Shown here in pieces: positions 43,193-52,093 of a DNA stretch of 64,000 nucleotides. Each line of letters begins with the position of its first letter. Position 1 is the stretch's first letter. The DNA comes from Acidobacteriota bacterium (GTDB taxonomy: Bacteria > Acidobacteriota > Terriglobia > Bryobacterales > Bryobacteraceae): positions 1 through 64,000 of the forward strand of contig JAFKEE010000047.1 of the NCBI GenBank assembly GCA_017307505.1, in the 5' to 3' direction. The translations under genes were made by a program, and so were the position numbers. The notes beneath the pieces were generated by a model, which saw only the letters and a program-made list of their open reading frames with translations, did not search any database and was not told the origin of the DNA.

Positions 43193-43713
43193 CACGACCC
43201 CCAATGCTGGTAGGGCGGACGCCCTCGTCCGCAGCCGGTCCCCTGACCGGCTTCGCGGAAGCCGGGCCAGCGGACCACGATCCATCATTAACGACCGTTG
43301 TGCACTCGTTGGCTGCCGAAAAGCCCATCCTGTGCCCTTGCCGCGCTCTGTGGGAATTCAAGCGGATGTGCGAAGATCCCCCTCCCCGTGGTTGACCAGC
43401 CTGTCGACCTTGGACCAGAGGTCCGGCTTACCTCATTTGCCCGTCGACTGAGGCTCTCCCCCGAATCCCCTTCGCCTATCTCACACCAGTGCAGTCCGTA
43501 GCCCGCCCCTTCCCAGCCGCGGTTCGCAGCTCTCGCACCAATAAACAAGCGCGTATTCGCTGTTCGCTACGGGTTCCCTGCCCGCCCCAAGAGGGGAGAG
43601 GTCCCCCGCGACACTATCCTCGCTAGCCCACTCTTCCCTCACACAACTTACCGACAGCCACTCGAACCCCTCATCCCCCAGACAACTCCGCCCCACCGAC
43701 AGCCCCTTGGATC
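43193..43713. other. intergenic region with hairpin cluster
   Basis: About 520 C-rich bases between the convergent ACT-protein and anti-sigma genes. The left end carries the three overlapping hairpins annotated at 43215-43265. The rest holds only short frames without motifs. Confidence 0.5.
43215..43265. repeat. three overlapping hairpins
   Basis: Hairpin 1: GCGGACG/CGTCCGC (43215-43221, 43226-43232, loop CCCT). Hairpin 2: GCCGGTC/GACCGGC (43234-43240, 43245-43251, loop CCCT). Hairpin 3: CCGGCTTC/GAAGCCGG (43247-43254, 43258-43265). Hairpins 2 and 3 share bases 43247-43251 and so are mutually exclusive. It begins about 20 bases after the ACT-protein stop and looks like a dispersed intergenic repeat acting at a 3' end. 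Confidence 0.8.
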
Positions 43714-44100
43714 CTACCGGCCTCGAAGCCGGTGCAACAGCCGAGCCCACCAGCCTTTCGGTTCGGTCGCTGGCTCTGCGCAGGGACCGAACTCCGACTG
43801 GGTCTCGCCTTCCGTTTCAGACGTCGCAGAGGTCTCGCCCAGGAAACTCTTCTCCATCTCCTCAGCCTCCATCTGCATGGCCGCGGAGCGGAACAGGGCA
43901 GCAAACTCCTCCTCCTGCTCGACGGAGTCCAGGCATTTGGAACAAACCAACAGATGTTCTTCAATCACTTCGCGCGTAACGCCGGAAAGCCGGTTCGCCA
44001 GATAGTCTTCCATCTCGGCTTCCGTCAGGCATTTGCCAACAGAACGACGCAGCATCAGGCCCTCCTGCGCGCCGTCGTCCTCCCAGCCCAATGAAGTCAT
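43714..44100 (-). CDS. putative anti-sigma factor (zinc-finger, cytoplasmic)
   Basis: A 128-residue protein with the ZAS/zf-HC2 pattern KCLTEAEMEDYLANRLSG, then EEHLLVCSKCLDSV (His followed by CxxC), as in anti-sigma factors. No transmembrane helix is visible; the C-terminus is acidic and ends in a basic tail (WWARLLHRLRGR). It lies 99 bases downstream of an ECF-like sigma gene on the same strand and probably controls it as a soluble anti-sigma factor. The ATG follows GGAGGC. Confidence 0.78.
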   Translation of the reverse strand: MTSLGWEDDGAQEGLMLRRSVGKCLTEAEMEDYLANRLSGVTREVIEEHLLVCSKCLDSVEQEEEFAALFRSAAMQMEAEEMEKSFLGETSATSETEGETQSEFGPCAEPATEPKGWWARLLHRLRGR

Positions 44101-44199
44101 GAGCAGCCTCCAGAGACCAGCGCGCCAAGTATAGGTATTCAGATCCTAGTATCTCAGCGAATCGCTGGGCGGAACAGGTCTAGTTGTCGATTCAATAGA

Positions 44200-44925
44200 C
44201 TAGTGCGGCCCGCCTGACGCTCTTCTCAACACTTTTTCACTCAGCCCGCCATACGATAGCCGCCGGCGCCCCAGTTCCCCGAACCGTGCCTTCGCCCTGG
44301 ACTTCAGCAGCCGGAATTGCGTCTCGGAAAGACTCATCTCCACGCAGATCTGCTCCTGCGGCTGTTCATAGAGGTAGAAGCGGGTGAGGATCTCGCGGTC
44401 CCGCCGCGAGATGCCGCGCAATACCCGCACCATCAGGTCCGTCTTTTCGTCCTGAATCGCCCGCTGCTCCGGATTCTGCCGCCCGTCCGCTACCCGGCCG
44501 CCCATCTCCAGGTCGGCAAAATCGCGGCGGCTCTGCACCGCGTCATCGATGAAGGCAGCCACCTGGCGGCGCACCACGGTGCGCACAAAGCCCATCAGCC
44601 GTTCCGGCTCGCGCAGCCCGCCGCTCTGGATCGCCTGGACGACAATCAGGAAGGTGTCGTGTACCTTGTCGTCCAGTTCCTGCGGCCCCAGGTGGCGGCA
44701 CAGGTAATACCGGACGCCCCGCGAAAAGATGCGGTACAGCTCCTCCATGGCGCGATTGTCTCCGTCATGGATGCGCTCCACGAGCGCTGTCCAACGGGCC
44801 CCACCAAATTCGGCGGACTCCCCATGACCCTGTTGCGCGTCCTCCGGGGAACCCGCCGGAACCCCACCCGGACCGGCCTCGGCGTCCTGTTCCTTCTGCG
44901 CGCGATCTCTGGAAAATCTCTGCAT
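44200..44925 (-). CDS. ECF-like RNA polymerase sigma factor
   Basis: A 241-residue sigma-70 family protein. After a 45-residue charged N-terminal extension, region 2 is visible (HDGDNRAMEELYRIFSRGVR, ELDDKVHDTFLIVVQAI) and region 4 (LRGISRRDREILTRFYLYEQ, then PQEQICVEMSLSETQFRLL, KSRAKARF). The ATG follows AAGGAG at eight bases. A probable zinc-finger anti-sigma gene follows downstream. It is separate in sequence type from the sigma factor at 15.2 kb. Target promoters unknown. Confidence 0.87.
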   Translation of the reverse strand: MQRFSRDRAQKEQDAEAGPGGVPAGSPEDAQQGHGESAEFGGARWTALVERIHDGDNRAMEELYRIFSRGVRYYLCRHLGPQELDDKVHDTFLIVVQAIQSGGLREPERLMGFVRTVVRRQVAAFIDDAVQSRRDFADLEMGGRVADGRQNPEQRAIQDEKTDLMVRVLRGISRRDREILTRFYLYEQPQEQICVEMSLSETQFRLLKSRAKARFGELGRRRLSYGGLSEKVLRRASGGPH

Positions 44926-45919
44926 GCAGGTTACTCCTTACCCACCACGAAACGGGCAGTGCCCTGTCGACGAATGAGCCGGCCCATCCTGGCTGGCGCC
45001 ACATCCTCGCCGCTGGCCGGAATTCCGCATCGGAACTCAGGAGCCGGGCTCAAGTTTGCCCGGCCTTCCTGACAAACCGGACCAGGGCATTTGTCCGGGG
45101 CTCCAAACAATGCACCAAACACGATCCTAATATCTGAATTAAAACTACACTTCCTGATATAGACCAGGCGCCGGACGGAGGGAGCCTCGAAGGACAACCC
45201 GCCGGACAGCCTGTCACTTTGCGCGTCATTGCCAAATTGCCTGACGGATCCGCGCAAGCACGGCACTGCGGCCCCGCTTGATGCCAGGGACACACACCCT
45301 CGTCTCCCGAGCGAGTCTGTCGAGACAGACGAGTTCAGGGCAGAGTCCGGAAAGTGGCCGAGGTCCCGCACAGCGTCCCTCCAACTATTCATGGTTCTAT
45401 CCCTTCAGGCAGGGATAGTTTCGAATGGACAATGACACTAGAGTACCGTGACCATTAGTACTCGTAGAAATCATATCAGCATCTCTCGCCTATGGGCGAT
45501 TAATTTTCTTTCTTTCTTCCAAGAAAATTCCATTTCCTCCTCCCGTCGCGCTAGTGATATCTCCCGTGAATATTCTCATTACTTCATTGGTGGACTCCAG
45601 GGCTATCTGACAAATGCGCCCCGTCCTCACTGTTCCGCCGCGTATTTCGTAGGCCGGATGGCCTTACCTGCCGTTCCGGGGCCAAGCCTACGACAGCGCC
45701 CATCCCGTTTATGAACAGTGAGTTACAAGACTCTCCAAGACTGCACCAGCCTCGCCAATACTCCATCGCCAGGCCGCCATCCCAGCGGCGGCACACCACA
45801 GCACGGACAGCCCGGCCCGAGAGAAAGGAATACGTTACCTTCGAAAATAAGTACTAGGAGCGACGAGTGAGGGTGAGAATTGACGGCCGTTCCGCGATCC
45901 AAGCCCAAGTCTTTACGCT
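44926..45919. other. long intergenic region
   Basis: Nearly 1 kb without a supportable gene. Features seen: a perfect 7-base hairpin CTATCCC/GGGATAG (45397-45403, 45412-45418) and an AT-rich island at 45420-45600, unusual for this genome. The sigma factor promoter should lie at its left end. The short open frames have no motifs. It could hold a small RNA, but nothing specific supports one. Confidence 0.45.
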
Positions 45920-46753
45920 TTAGTGCGTCATTGAGTAGACTACATAATTCGCGGCGATTCGGATGCCCAGGGCTGAGTACTTCTCGGGATACGATGGGGC
46001 ATCGGCCCACTCCAGCGAATCCCCGATGTCCATGTTGAAGCAGATCGCCACCATGAGCCGGCCCTTATCGTCATAGATGCCGCGCCAATGCGGCTCGTAG
46101 CCGTCGCGTTCATAGGTCCGGCCCGTTTCCACGAATTGTTCACCTGGAATCTGGTAGCGTTCATCCAGATCGTAGAGGACGTGAAAAATCGGATCACGCG
46201 ATTCAATTTCGACCATAGGCCGGTCAGGAAATACGCGCTGCATACTCTCCGCGAAGATGGCCCATTCCCGCGTGCCGTGAAAATCATCACACATAAAGAA
46301 GCCGCCGCGCAGCAGATATTCCCGCATCTTAATTACCTGCGCATCGGTAAGGTTCCAGTGCCCGACCTCCACTCCGTACATCCAGGGCCAGTTGAACACG
46401 TCGTCTCCGTCGTCCAGATTCACGGGCTGTTCCACGGAACGCACGTGAATCCGCGTCAGGCGGCGCAGCGCCCGCGCGAAGTGACGGTCGGCGCGCGGAT
46501 AATCCATCGTCCAGAACGAATTGCCCTGCGACCAGTCGCCCATGCCGCCGCCCCTGCGGAAACGGAAACCGCCAATAGGCGGATACATCAGCCGGGCAAA
46601 AACCCATTCTGTCTTCTCGGCATAGTCGGGCGGCAACGGGTCATTCTCGTTCTCAAAGCCAGGCAACTCGCGGAAGGGCTTCTGGAAGGCACAGACCAGG
46701 CCTACGCCGAAAATACCCAGAGCTAGGAGCCAGCGAACCGTGCGGAGATTCAT
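45920..46753 (-). CDS. DUF4159 domain-containing protein
   Basis: A 277-residue exported or membrane-anchored protein. An N-terminal hydrophobic segment (VRWLLALGIFGVGLVCAF) is followed by a DUF4159 domain: WVFARLMYPP, WTMDYPRADRHFARALRRLT, WMYGVEVGHWNLTDAQVIKM, REYLLRGGFFMCDDFHGTRE, and a C-terminal ALGIRIAANYVVYSMTH. The domain resembles class-I glutamine amidotransferase-like folds found in proteins linked to MoxR-type gene clusters; its function is unknown. The ATG at 46753 is chosen; a GTG at 46798 is possible. Confidence 0.88.
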   Translation of the reverse strand: MNLRTVRWLLALGIFGVGLVCAFQKPFRELPGFENENDPLPPDYAEKTEWVFARLMYPPIGGFRFRRGGGMGDWSQGNSFWTMDYPRADRHFARALRRLTRIHVRSVEQPVNLDDGDDVFNWPWMYGVEVGHWNLTDAQVIKMREYLLRGGFFMCDDFHGTREWAIFAESMQRVFPDRPMVEIESRDPIFHVLYDLDERYQIPGEQFVETGRTYERDGYEPHWRGIYDDKGRLMVAICFNMDIGDSLEWADAPSYPEKYSALGIRIAANYVVYSMTH

Positions 46754-46842
46754 GGCCAATCGTCTAGCCCGAGAATAGCACTCCCGGGCGGTGGCCACGG
46801 GGACGCCGGGCGGAAGGGATTGAGAAGCCGGCGAAGAGGTGC

Positions 46843-47391
46843 CTACGGCCGGTCCGTTGGTTGGTCTTCGGCTGCTGCTGCATGCCGCGGCCTGAGCCGG
46901 ATGCGCAGCCGGACCACGACACGCCGGGCTTCCAGAGCCCAGGTCCAGGCCTGCCGTACCGCCTGCTGCAGACTCATTGGCGGCAACTCCGGCGCATCGC
47001 GGTCAGAGCTCAGGCGGTGGATGAGTTTGGGCTCGGGTGGCCGCTTTCTGTCACGAACAGGCCGGAAGCTGGCCAGGATCGCGCCGCAGTTTTCGCAGTA
47101 ATACTTGCTGGCGCCCAGCGACGTCCGGAGCTGCATCCAGGCGCCCGTGTCCTCCAACTCGGGCCGCGCATCCACCAGGGCCTGGTTCAGGCATCTGGGA
47201 CACTTGGCGAAGAACAGATCGGTGAGGCGCAAGGGATTGCCCCGGAAGGTGTACCGGCAGTGGCGGCACCGGAAGCGATAGGATCCACACAGCTCCGCCA
47301 CAAAATCAAAGACGCCGCGCTGCTGGCGTACGGCTATGTCGCGCGACGCACACTTCGGGCAGCACACCAGGCCATGCCTGGATCTTGCCAT
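46843..47391 (-). CDS. multi-zinc-ribbon protein
   Basis: A 182-residue protein rich in CxxC knuckles: CPKC (about residue 11), CRHC (about 42), CPRC (about 64) and CENC (about 98), enough for two zinc ribbons. Between them are aromatic and Arg-rich strands (GSYRFRCRHCRYTFRGNPLR). The C-terminal 60 residues are helical and highly basic, which could contact nucleic acid or membrane. The pattern RFRCRHC.Y.F is shared with the small pseudogene at 62944-63171. Start: ATG at 47391, with a GTG at 47430 as alternative. Function unknown. Confidence 0.7.
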   Translation of the reverse strand: MARSRHGLVCCPKCASRDIAVRQQRGVFDFVAELCGSYRFRCRHCRYTFRGNPLRLTDLFFAKCPRCLNQALVDARPELEDTGAWMQLRTSLGASKYYCENCGAILASFRPVRDRKRPPEPKLIHRLSSDRDAPELPPMSLQQAVRQAWTWALEARRVVVRLRIRLRPRHAAAAEDQPTDRP

Positions 47392-47537
47392 GGATGGTGA
47401 TGGACCCGCCGGGACCTTCGCTGACGGCACCGATACCGCTCCTCCAGCCGCTTCACGACAAGAGAACAGCCTACCATCAAAGGGGTGGATTCGAAAGAGG
47501 TCCGGCTTGGAAATGTGGGGCTACTTACACTGGCAGG

Positions 47538-47888
47538 TCAGCGCAGAGTCACCGCGTAGCGGGACAGCTCGCCGCGCAGCATGGAAGTGAACGACTCGAA
47601 ATCATCTTCGGCCCACACCACGTGCTGGAAGCCGATGGCGACACTCTCGCACCACAGGACGGCCAGCCGCAGTCTCGCCCCAAGGCGGCGAAATACCCAG
47701 CGGTATTCGCCGGCCGACAGCAGCCAGAAACATTCCGCCTCGCCCTGCCGCTCCAGGGTGTCCAACGCCTCGCGCAAGGCCGCCAGGGCAACCGGACCGT
47801 CGGCCGCGCGGGCGGTCGTCGTCCCTGCACCATCGTGGAAAGTGCAAACCAGGCGTCCAAATTCGTCGTTGTCGAAGGAGAGGCGCAT
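47538..47888 (-). CDS. hypothetical protein
   Basis: A 116-residue protein without signal peptide. It has a beta-rich start (LSFDNDEFGRLVCTFHDG), a helix (ALAALREALDTLERQGEAE), then strands containing CFWLLSAGEYRWVFRRLG. No known family. It lies about 65 bases after the multihaem cytochrome gene on the same strand. No obvious ribosome binding site precedes the ATG. Coding is supported by composition and by lack of a better frame. Confidence 0.65.
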   Translation of the reverse strand: MRLSFDNDEFGRLVCTFHDGAGTTTARAADGPVALAALREALDTLERQGEAECFWLLSAGEYRWVFRRLGARLRLAVLWCESVAIGFQHVVWAEDDFESFTSMLRGELSRYAVTLR

Positions 47889-47953
47889 ATTTCTATTTTA
47901 CGCCTTCCCGGCCCGGTTATCCGGATCGGGAAGGCGCAATTTGCCCGCAACGG

Positions 47954-49519
47954 TTAAGGATTCGGACCGTTGTGGCAGCTATAGCAGCCGATCAACGCAC
48001 CCTTGGCGAACGTCTTCGTTCCATATTCGGTACTGAAGGAACGCGGAGCCAGCGCAGCCGAGAGCACGGTGCCTCGCAGATCCCCGCCGTGGCAGTCCCG
48101 GCAGGTTCCGTAGCCCTGGCTCTCCACACGGTCTCCGTGTGAGCTTACCCAACTCGCCCCAATCGGATGCAGGCCATGCGGCCCGGCCGTGGACGAACTG
48201 GAGAGCGAGGCGTGGCAAGTGGAGCACTCCGCCAAAGTGCCAGTGTGGCCCTGCAGGCGGGTGACCATCAGATTGTCGTTCACGTGCGAAGAGGGATATT
48301 CGGCATGGGTGGCCCCGTGGCAGGCCTCGCACGCGAGTCCGCCGTGGCCGGCGGAGGATTTGTAGAGCGCGTTCGCCGTCGTGGCGAATCGCGGATCGGC
48401 CGGCGGCCGCAGCGGACCGCCTGCATAGGAGAAGACGTCGCGCTGGCGGATCTGGCCGGCGAATTTGACCGCGGTGCCTGTGTGGCAGTTGCCGCAGCCT
48501 GGTTCGTCGATCCACCCCTTGCGGCCGGTAGCACCGACCTGGGCCATGCTGCCGTGGCAGTTCTGGCATTGCATGCCGGCGTTGCCCATGGCTCCGCGCA
48601 GGCACTTCGTCACCGAACCCGGATGACAGTTGTAGCACGCCTCGCGATCGGCCAACGTGCCCGTCTCAATCACCGCGGCGTGCTTCTTGTGCAGCACCTC
48701 CGTCAGCGGAGTGCCCTTGGTGGTACCCAGGGCATTGGAGGCATGGCATCCGGCGCACAGAACAGGCTGGCTGGCCTTGAGTTTTGTGCCGTGCCGTTCG
48801 TCGTGCAGGGCGAGGATGTTCAACTTGTAGTCCTTGTTCGGATCCGGGTCAAACGCCCATTGTTTGGGCATGGCCGTACTGTACTTGGAGCCGGACGCGT
48901 GACAGTTGGCGCAGGCCATCTCATCCGAGACGGGCAGCACCACATCCGCCGTGGCCAGGACTCGATTGGTGGAGTCGCGGGCCGTCAGGCGCATGAGGGG
49001 GTAATAATTCTTCTCGCCCTTCACCTTCGGGTTGTCGGGATAGGGAGTGATGGGTATGCCTTCCGCCACGAACTGGGCAGAGGTTGACTGCCAGATCATG
49101 GGCTTGGGCGCGTTCGAGGTACCTGGCATGGCGTTGCCGGCCAGTCCCATTTCGGGTGCAAGCGGAGTGGTCAATCCAAAGAGCTTCTGCGCATACTGCC
49201 AGAAGTTTGTTTTGCCCGCCGAGGAACGATTGATGGATCCAGTGGGGTCGGCGACGGCTTCGTAAGTGAGCCGGATGTTTGTGGGAGTCTTGACGAGTTT
49301 CCCATAAGGATCAATCAACTGGGCATGGAGGTTATTGTACGGCGGAAGGATGGAGAAAACGGAGTAGTCATTGCCGTCGACGCAATGCATTCCGAGATCG
49401 TTCCAGCCAACCAGGACATAGCGTCCTTTGCCGGTGGAGGGAGTATCTGCGATGGCGACCGAAAACACCGCAAACAACAACACAGCGGCAAACATTGACA
49501 ATTTTGCAAAGTTTGTCAT
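47954..49519 (-). CDS. secreted nine-haem c-type cytochrome
   Basis: A 521-residue exported protein. A signal peptide (about 1-24) is followed by a roughly 170-residue haem-free N-terminal region (YVLVGWNDLGMHCVDGNDYS ...). Then come nine CxxCH motifs: CANCH, CAGCH, CYNCH, CQNCH, CGNCH, CEACH, CSTCH, CRDCH and CYSCH. The N-terminal region containing NDLGMHCVD recurs in multihaem cytochromes of soil and sediment bacteria. It is likely periplasmic or outer-surface and transfers electrons to a terminal acceptor. No outer-membrane porin partner is nearby. The ATG at 49519 has an AAAGGGA upstream; the frame runs six codons further. Confidence 0.92.
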   Translation of the reverse strand: MTNFAKLSMFAAVLLFAVFSVAIADTPSTGKGRYVLVGWNDLGMHCVDGNDYSVFSILPPYNNLHAQLIDPYGKLVKTPTNIRLTYEAVADPTGSINRSSAGKTNFWQYAQKLFGLTTPLAPEMGLAGNAMPGTSNAPKPMIWQSTSAQFVAEGIPITPYPDNPKVKGEKNYYPLMRLTARDSTNRVLATADVVLPVSDEMACANCHASGSKYSTAMPKQWAFDPDPNKDYKLNILALHDERHGTKLKASQPVLCAGCHASNALGTTKGTPLTEVLHKKHAAVIETGTLADREACYNCHPGSVTKCLRGAMGNAGMQCQNCHGSMAQVGATGRKGWIDEPGCGNCHTGTAVKFAGQIRQRDVFSYAGGPLRPPADPRFATTANALYKSSAGHGGLACEACHGATHAEYPSSHVNDNLMVTRLQGHTGTLAECSTCHASLSSSSTAGPHGLHPIGASWVSSHGDRVESQGYGTCRDCHGGDLRGTVLSAALAPRSFSTEYGTKTFAKGALIGCYSCHNGPNP

Positions 49520-49683
49520 TCGCAGGTCCCTTTCCAAACAGGATCTGGGACGGCAGATGCATCGTCAGCGGAGAGGTGACAAGATTCTGGAAGAATACAC
49601 AAATTAAGGCGTTTGAGACCCGTTTCTAGGCGAACGCCTCTAGAAGATATTCAGCACTGAAACGTACTGTATTGAATCTGAAC

Positions 49684-50877
49684 CTAGTTCAGATGCGCGT
49701 TGACTTCGGCCAGCAGCACCGACGCATGCACGGGCTTGTTCAGAAAGGCAGCCATGCCCTTCTGACGGCATTGCGCGCGCACCTGGTCCGACACTTCGGC
49801 GGTCAGGGCTAGGATGGGCACGTCCTGGTAGTTCTCCAGTTCGCGGATGTGGTCCGTGGCCTCGAGGCCATCCATGCCTGGCATCTGCAGGTCCATCAGG
49901 ATGAGGTGGTATTGGCGGGCCTTGGCAGCGGCGATAGCGGCAGGACCGTCACTGGCGCAATCGAATTCAAAGCCGCCCTTGGACAGGATGGCACTCAACA
50001 CCTGCTGCGAAATGCGATTGTCCTCCACCACCAGCAGCCTGACGGTGTTGACCTTCGCCTGGCTGCCGCGCAGATTCGGCTGGACCAGGATGGGCTTGGG
50101 CAGTTGCAGAGGGATCTCGGCGGTCATGAGACTGTCGCCGTTGGCGGTGCTCTCTAACACCATGTCGCCGCCCAGCAACTGGACGACCCGGCGCGTCAGC
50201 GCGAGCCCCAGGCCGATCCCGTTGAAGCGGCGCATTCCGCCCTCTTCCACGTGGTCGAAGGTCTCAAAGACTTCCCGGACATGGTCCGGTGTGATCGTGG
50301 TATTCGTGCATCGCACGGAGAGGTGCAGGGTGAACTGCCGCCCGATCACCGCCTCCGACTTCGCTTCCAGCACGATGCTGCCGCTCTCCGACGTCTGGAT
50401 CGCATGTTGCGTCAGCAGCGTCAGCACCTGGCGCACGCGGTAGGCATCTCCGATGGCCGTGCGCGGCAGATTCGCATCAGGCCGGTATTGCAGCTCCAGA
50501 CCCTTGGCCTTGGCCCTCGGCATGTGCTCCGCGGCCGCATTGTGCAGCGTGTCTTCCAGGTGGAATTCCGCTTCGTCCAGCTGCACACAGCCCGAAGAGA
50601 GGGAAGTGTACTCGAGAGTATCGTTGAGCAGGTCGAACAGGCCGTGCGCGCACTGGCGCGCCGCCTGGACGTAGTCCTTCTGCTCATCATCCAACTGGGT
50701 CTCCAGCAGCAGATCGGCCATGCCCAGAATGCCGCTCAGCGGCGTCCGGATCTCGTGGTTCAGGCTGGCCAGAAACTGCAGCTTGGGCGTGGAGCCGTTC
50801 TCCGCCGCCGGGCCGGGCCCGGCGCCATTCGCCGGCTTTGACGAGAATGTCGAAAGTCTGAGCCGATTCGGACTCAT
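49684..50877 (-). CDS. hybrid histidine kinase-receiver with degenerate ATP-binding domain
   Basis: A 397-residue cytoplasmic protein. HisKA with His41 ([20 protein letters not shown]), a HATPase-like region (about 140-265), and a receiver (about 275-397) with Asp329 ([13 protein letters not shown]) and Lys in FLNKPV. The HATPase has lost the N-box Asn ([17 protein letters not shown], normally ...SNA.KFT) and the DxGxG box ([12 protein letters not shown]). It keeps the later [18 protein letters not shown]. It is therefore probably unable to bind ATP normally and may act as a phosphotransfer or scaffold protein. No sensor domain precedes the kinase. The gene stands alone. Confidence 0.88.
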   Translation of the reverse strand: MSPNRLRLSTFSSKPANGAGPGPAAENGSTPKLQFLASLNHEIRTPLSGILGMADLLLETQLDDEQKDYVQAARQCAHGLFDLLNDTLEYTSLSSGCVQLDEAEFHLEDTLHNAAAEHMPRAKAKGLELQYRPDANLPRTAIGDAYRVRQVLTLLTQHAIQTSESGSIVLEAKSEAVIGRQFTLHLSVRCTNTTITPDHVREVFETFDHVEEGGMRRFNGIGLGLALTRRVVQLLGGDMVLESTANGDSLMTAEIPLQLPKPILVQPNLRGSQAKVNTVRLLVVEDNRISQQVLSAILSKGGFEFDCASDGPAAIAAAKARQYHLILMDLQMPGMDGLEATDHIRELENYQDVPILALTAEVSDQVRAQCRQKGMAAFLNKPVHASVLLAEVNAHLN

Positions 50878-51093
50878 TGCTACCTGAAAGAGTCATCGGC
50901 GTCAAATCACGGAAAGTTTAGGAGAATCCGGGGCAGAAAGACTAAGGCCACCTCGGAATTAGCTCACAGAATTGAATGACCGGATACCGGTTAAGCCTAT
51001 CCAGGTCAACTGCTTAATCTGTAAGGAAACGCACAGATTCCGGCGCGCCCGGCCCATGTTGCCCAGGCGCGCCGGATTTCCCTCTAAGGTTGG

Positions 51094-51963
51094 TTAGTCG
51101 TCGCTGTTGAAGAAGCCGCCCAGTGATTCCAGCGGACTCCGTTCGTCGCCGCCGCTGCGGCCCGGCGCCAGTTCGCGCCGCATCTTCTCCAGCGTCATGC
51201 TCTGGATGATCACCCGGCCGGGGCCGGTAAGTGTAGCCAGAAACAGACCTTCGCCGCCGAAAATGGCCGTCTTGATGCCGCCCGCCAACTGGATGTCGTA
51301 GTCGACGCCGTCGTCGAAAGCCACGATGCAGCCGGTGTCAATCTGCAGCGTTTCGCCCGGGCCGAGAGTGAACTCGATGAAGTCGCCGCCGGCGTGGATG
51401 AACGCCACTCCAGGTCCGGTCAGGCGCTCGAGGATAAAGCCTTCGCCGCCAAAGAACCCGGAGCCCAGCTTCTTCACGAGGGCGATATCGACGTTCACGG
51501 TCCGCTGGGCACAGATGAAGCTGTCGCGCTGCACCAGGACAGCCTGGCCCGGCTTGAGGTCAAAGGCCTGAATCCGGCCGGGATAGGCTCCGGCGAAGCC
51601 CACTTCCCCGCCCGCGCCCCCGGCGCGGAAATGAGTCCAGAACAAAGACTCGCCCATGAGTTTGCGCTTCACGGCGCCCCATATCTTCTGGCCCAGGGTC
51701 TCGCCCGACATCCGGGATTCCCATTGCACGCTGGGCGTCTTGTACAGCATCTTGCCGGCCTCGGCAAAGACCTCCTGGCCGGGCTTGAGCTTCAGCCGGG
51801 CCACCTGGAGGTTGTCTCCCTGAATCGTGTAGTCCAGTGGCTCTTCCACCGCAACTGGCGTGAATTGAGCACTTTGTGTGCTTCCAGGCAGAATGGCTCC
51901 GCAACGCGCGCAGAATTTGCTCGCGTCGCCGGCCTCAGCTCCGCAACTGGTGCAAAAGGGCAT
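51094..51963 (-). CDS. AIM24/TIGR00266 family protein with N-terminal zinc ribbon
   Basis: A 289-residue protein. A short zinc ribbon (FCTSCGAEAGDASKFCARCG, residues 3-22) precedes a TIGR00266/AIM24-type beta-sandwich. Supporting blocks are QVARLKLKPGQEVFAEAGKM, VQWESRMSGETLGQKIWGAV, GFFGGEGFILERLTGPGVAF and IFGGEGLFLATLTGPGRVII. The repeated GGEG(F/L)(I/F)L..LTGPG is diagnostic. The family is widespread and of unknown function; the eukaryotic relative AIM24 acts in mitochondria. The ATG follows GGAGGAAGAG. No signal peptide. Confidence 0.92.
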   Translation of the reverse strand: MPFCTSCGAEAGDASKFCARCGAILPGSTQSAQFTPVAVEEPLDYTIQGDNLQVARLKLKPGQEVFAEAGKMLYKTPSVQWESRMSGETLGQKIWGAVKRKLMGESLFWTHFRAGGAGGEVGFAGAYPGRIQAFDLKPGQAVLVQRDSFICAQRTVNVDIALVKKLGSGFFGGEGFILERLTGPGVAFIHAGGDFIEFTLGPGETLQIDTGCIVAFDDGVDYDIQLAGGIKTAIFGGEGLFLATLTGPGRVIIQSMTLEKMRRELAPGRSGGDERSPLESLGGFFNSDD

Positions 51964-52093
51964 GAAAACTCTTCCTCCATGTCGGGGTTACGTGATCAGG
52001 GGAGCCTTGCGACTCCTTCGCTGGCGCTCACCGCCCCTGGGGTGACATTCTACTACTGGGAACCCATCCCAGATTAGGGAGCAGCATCGAATA

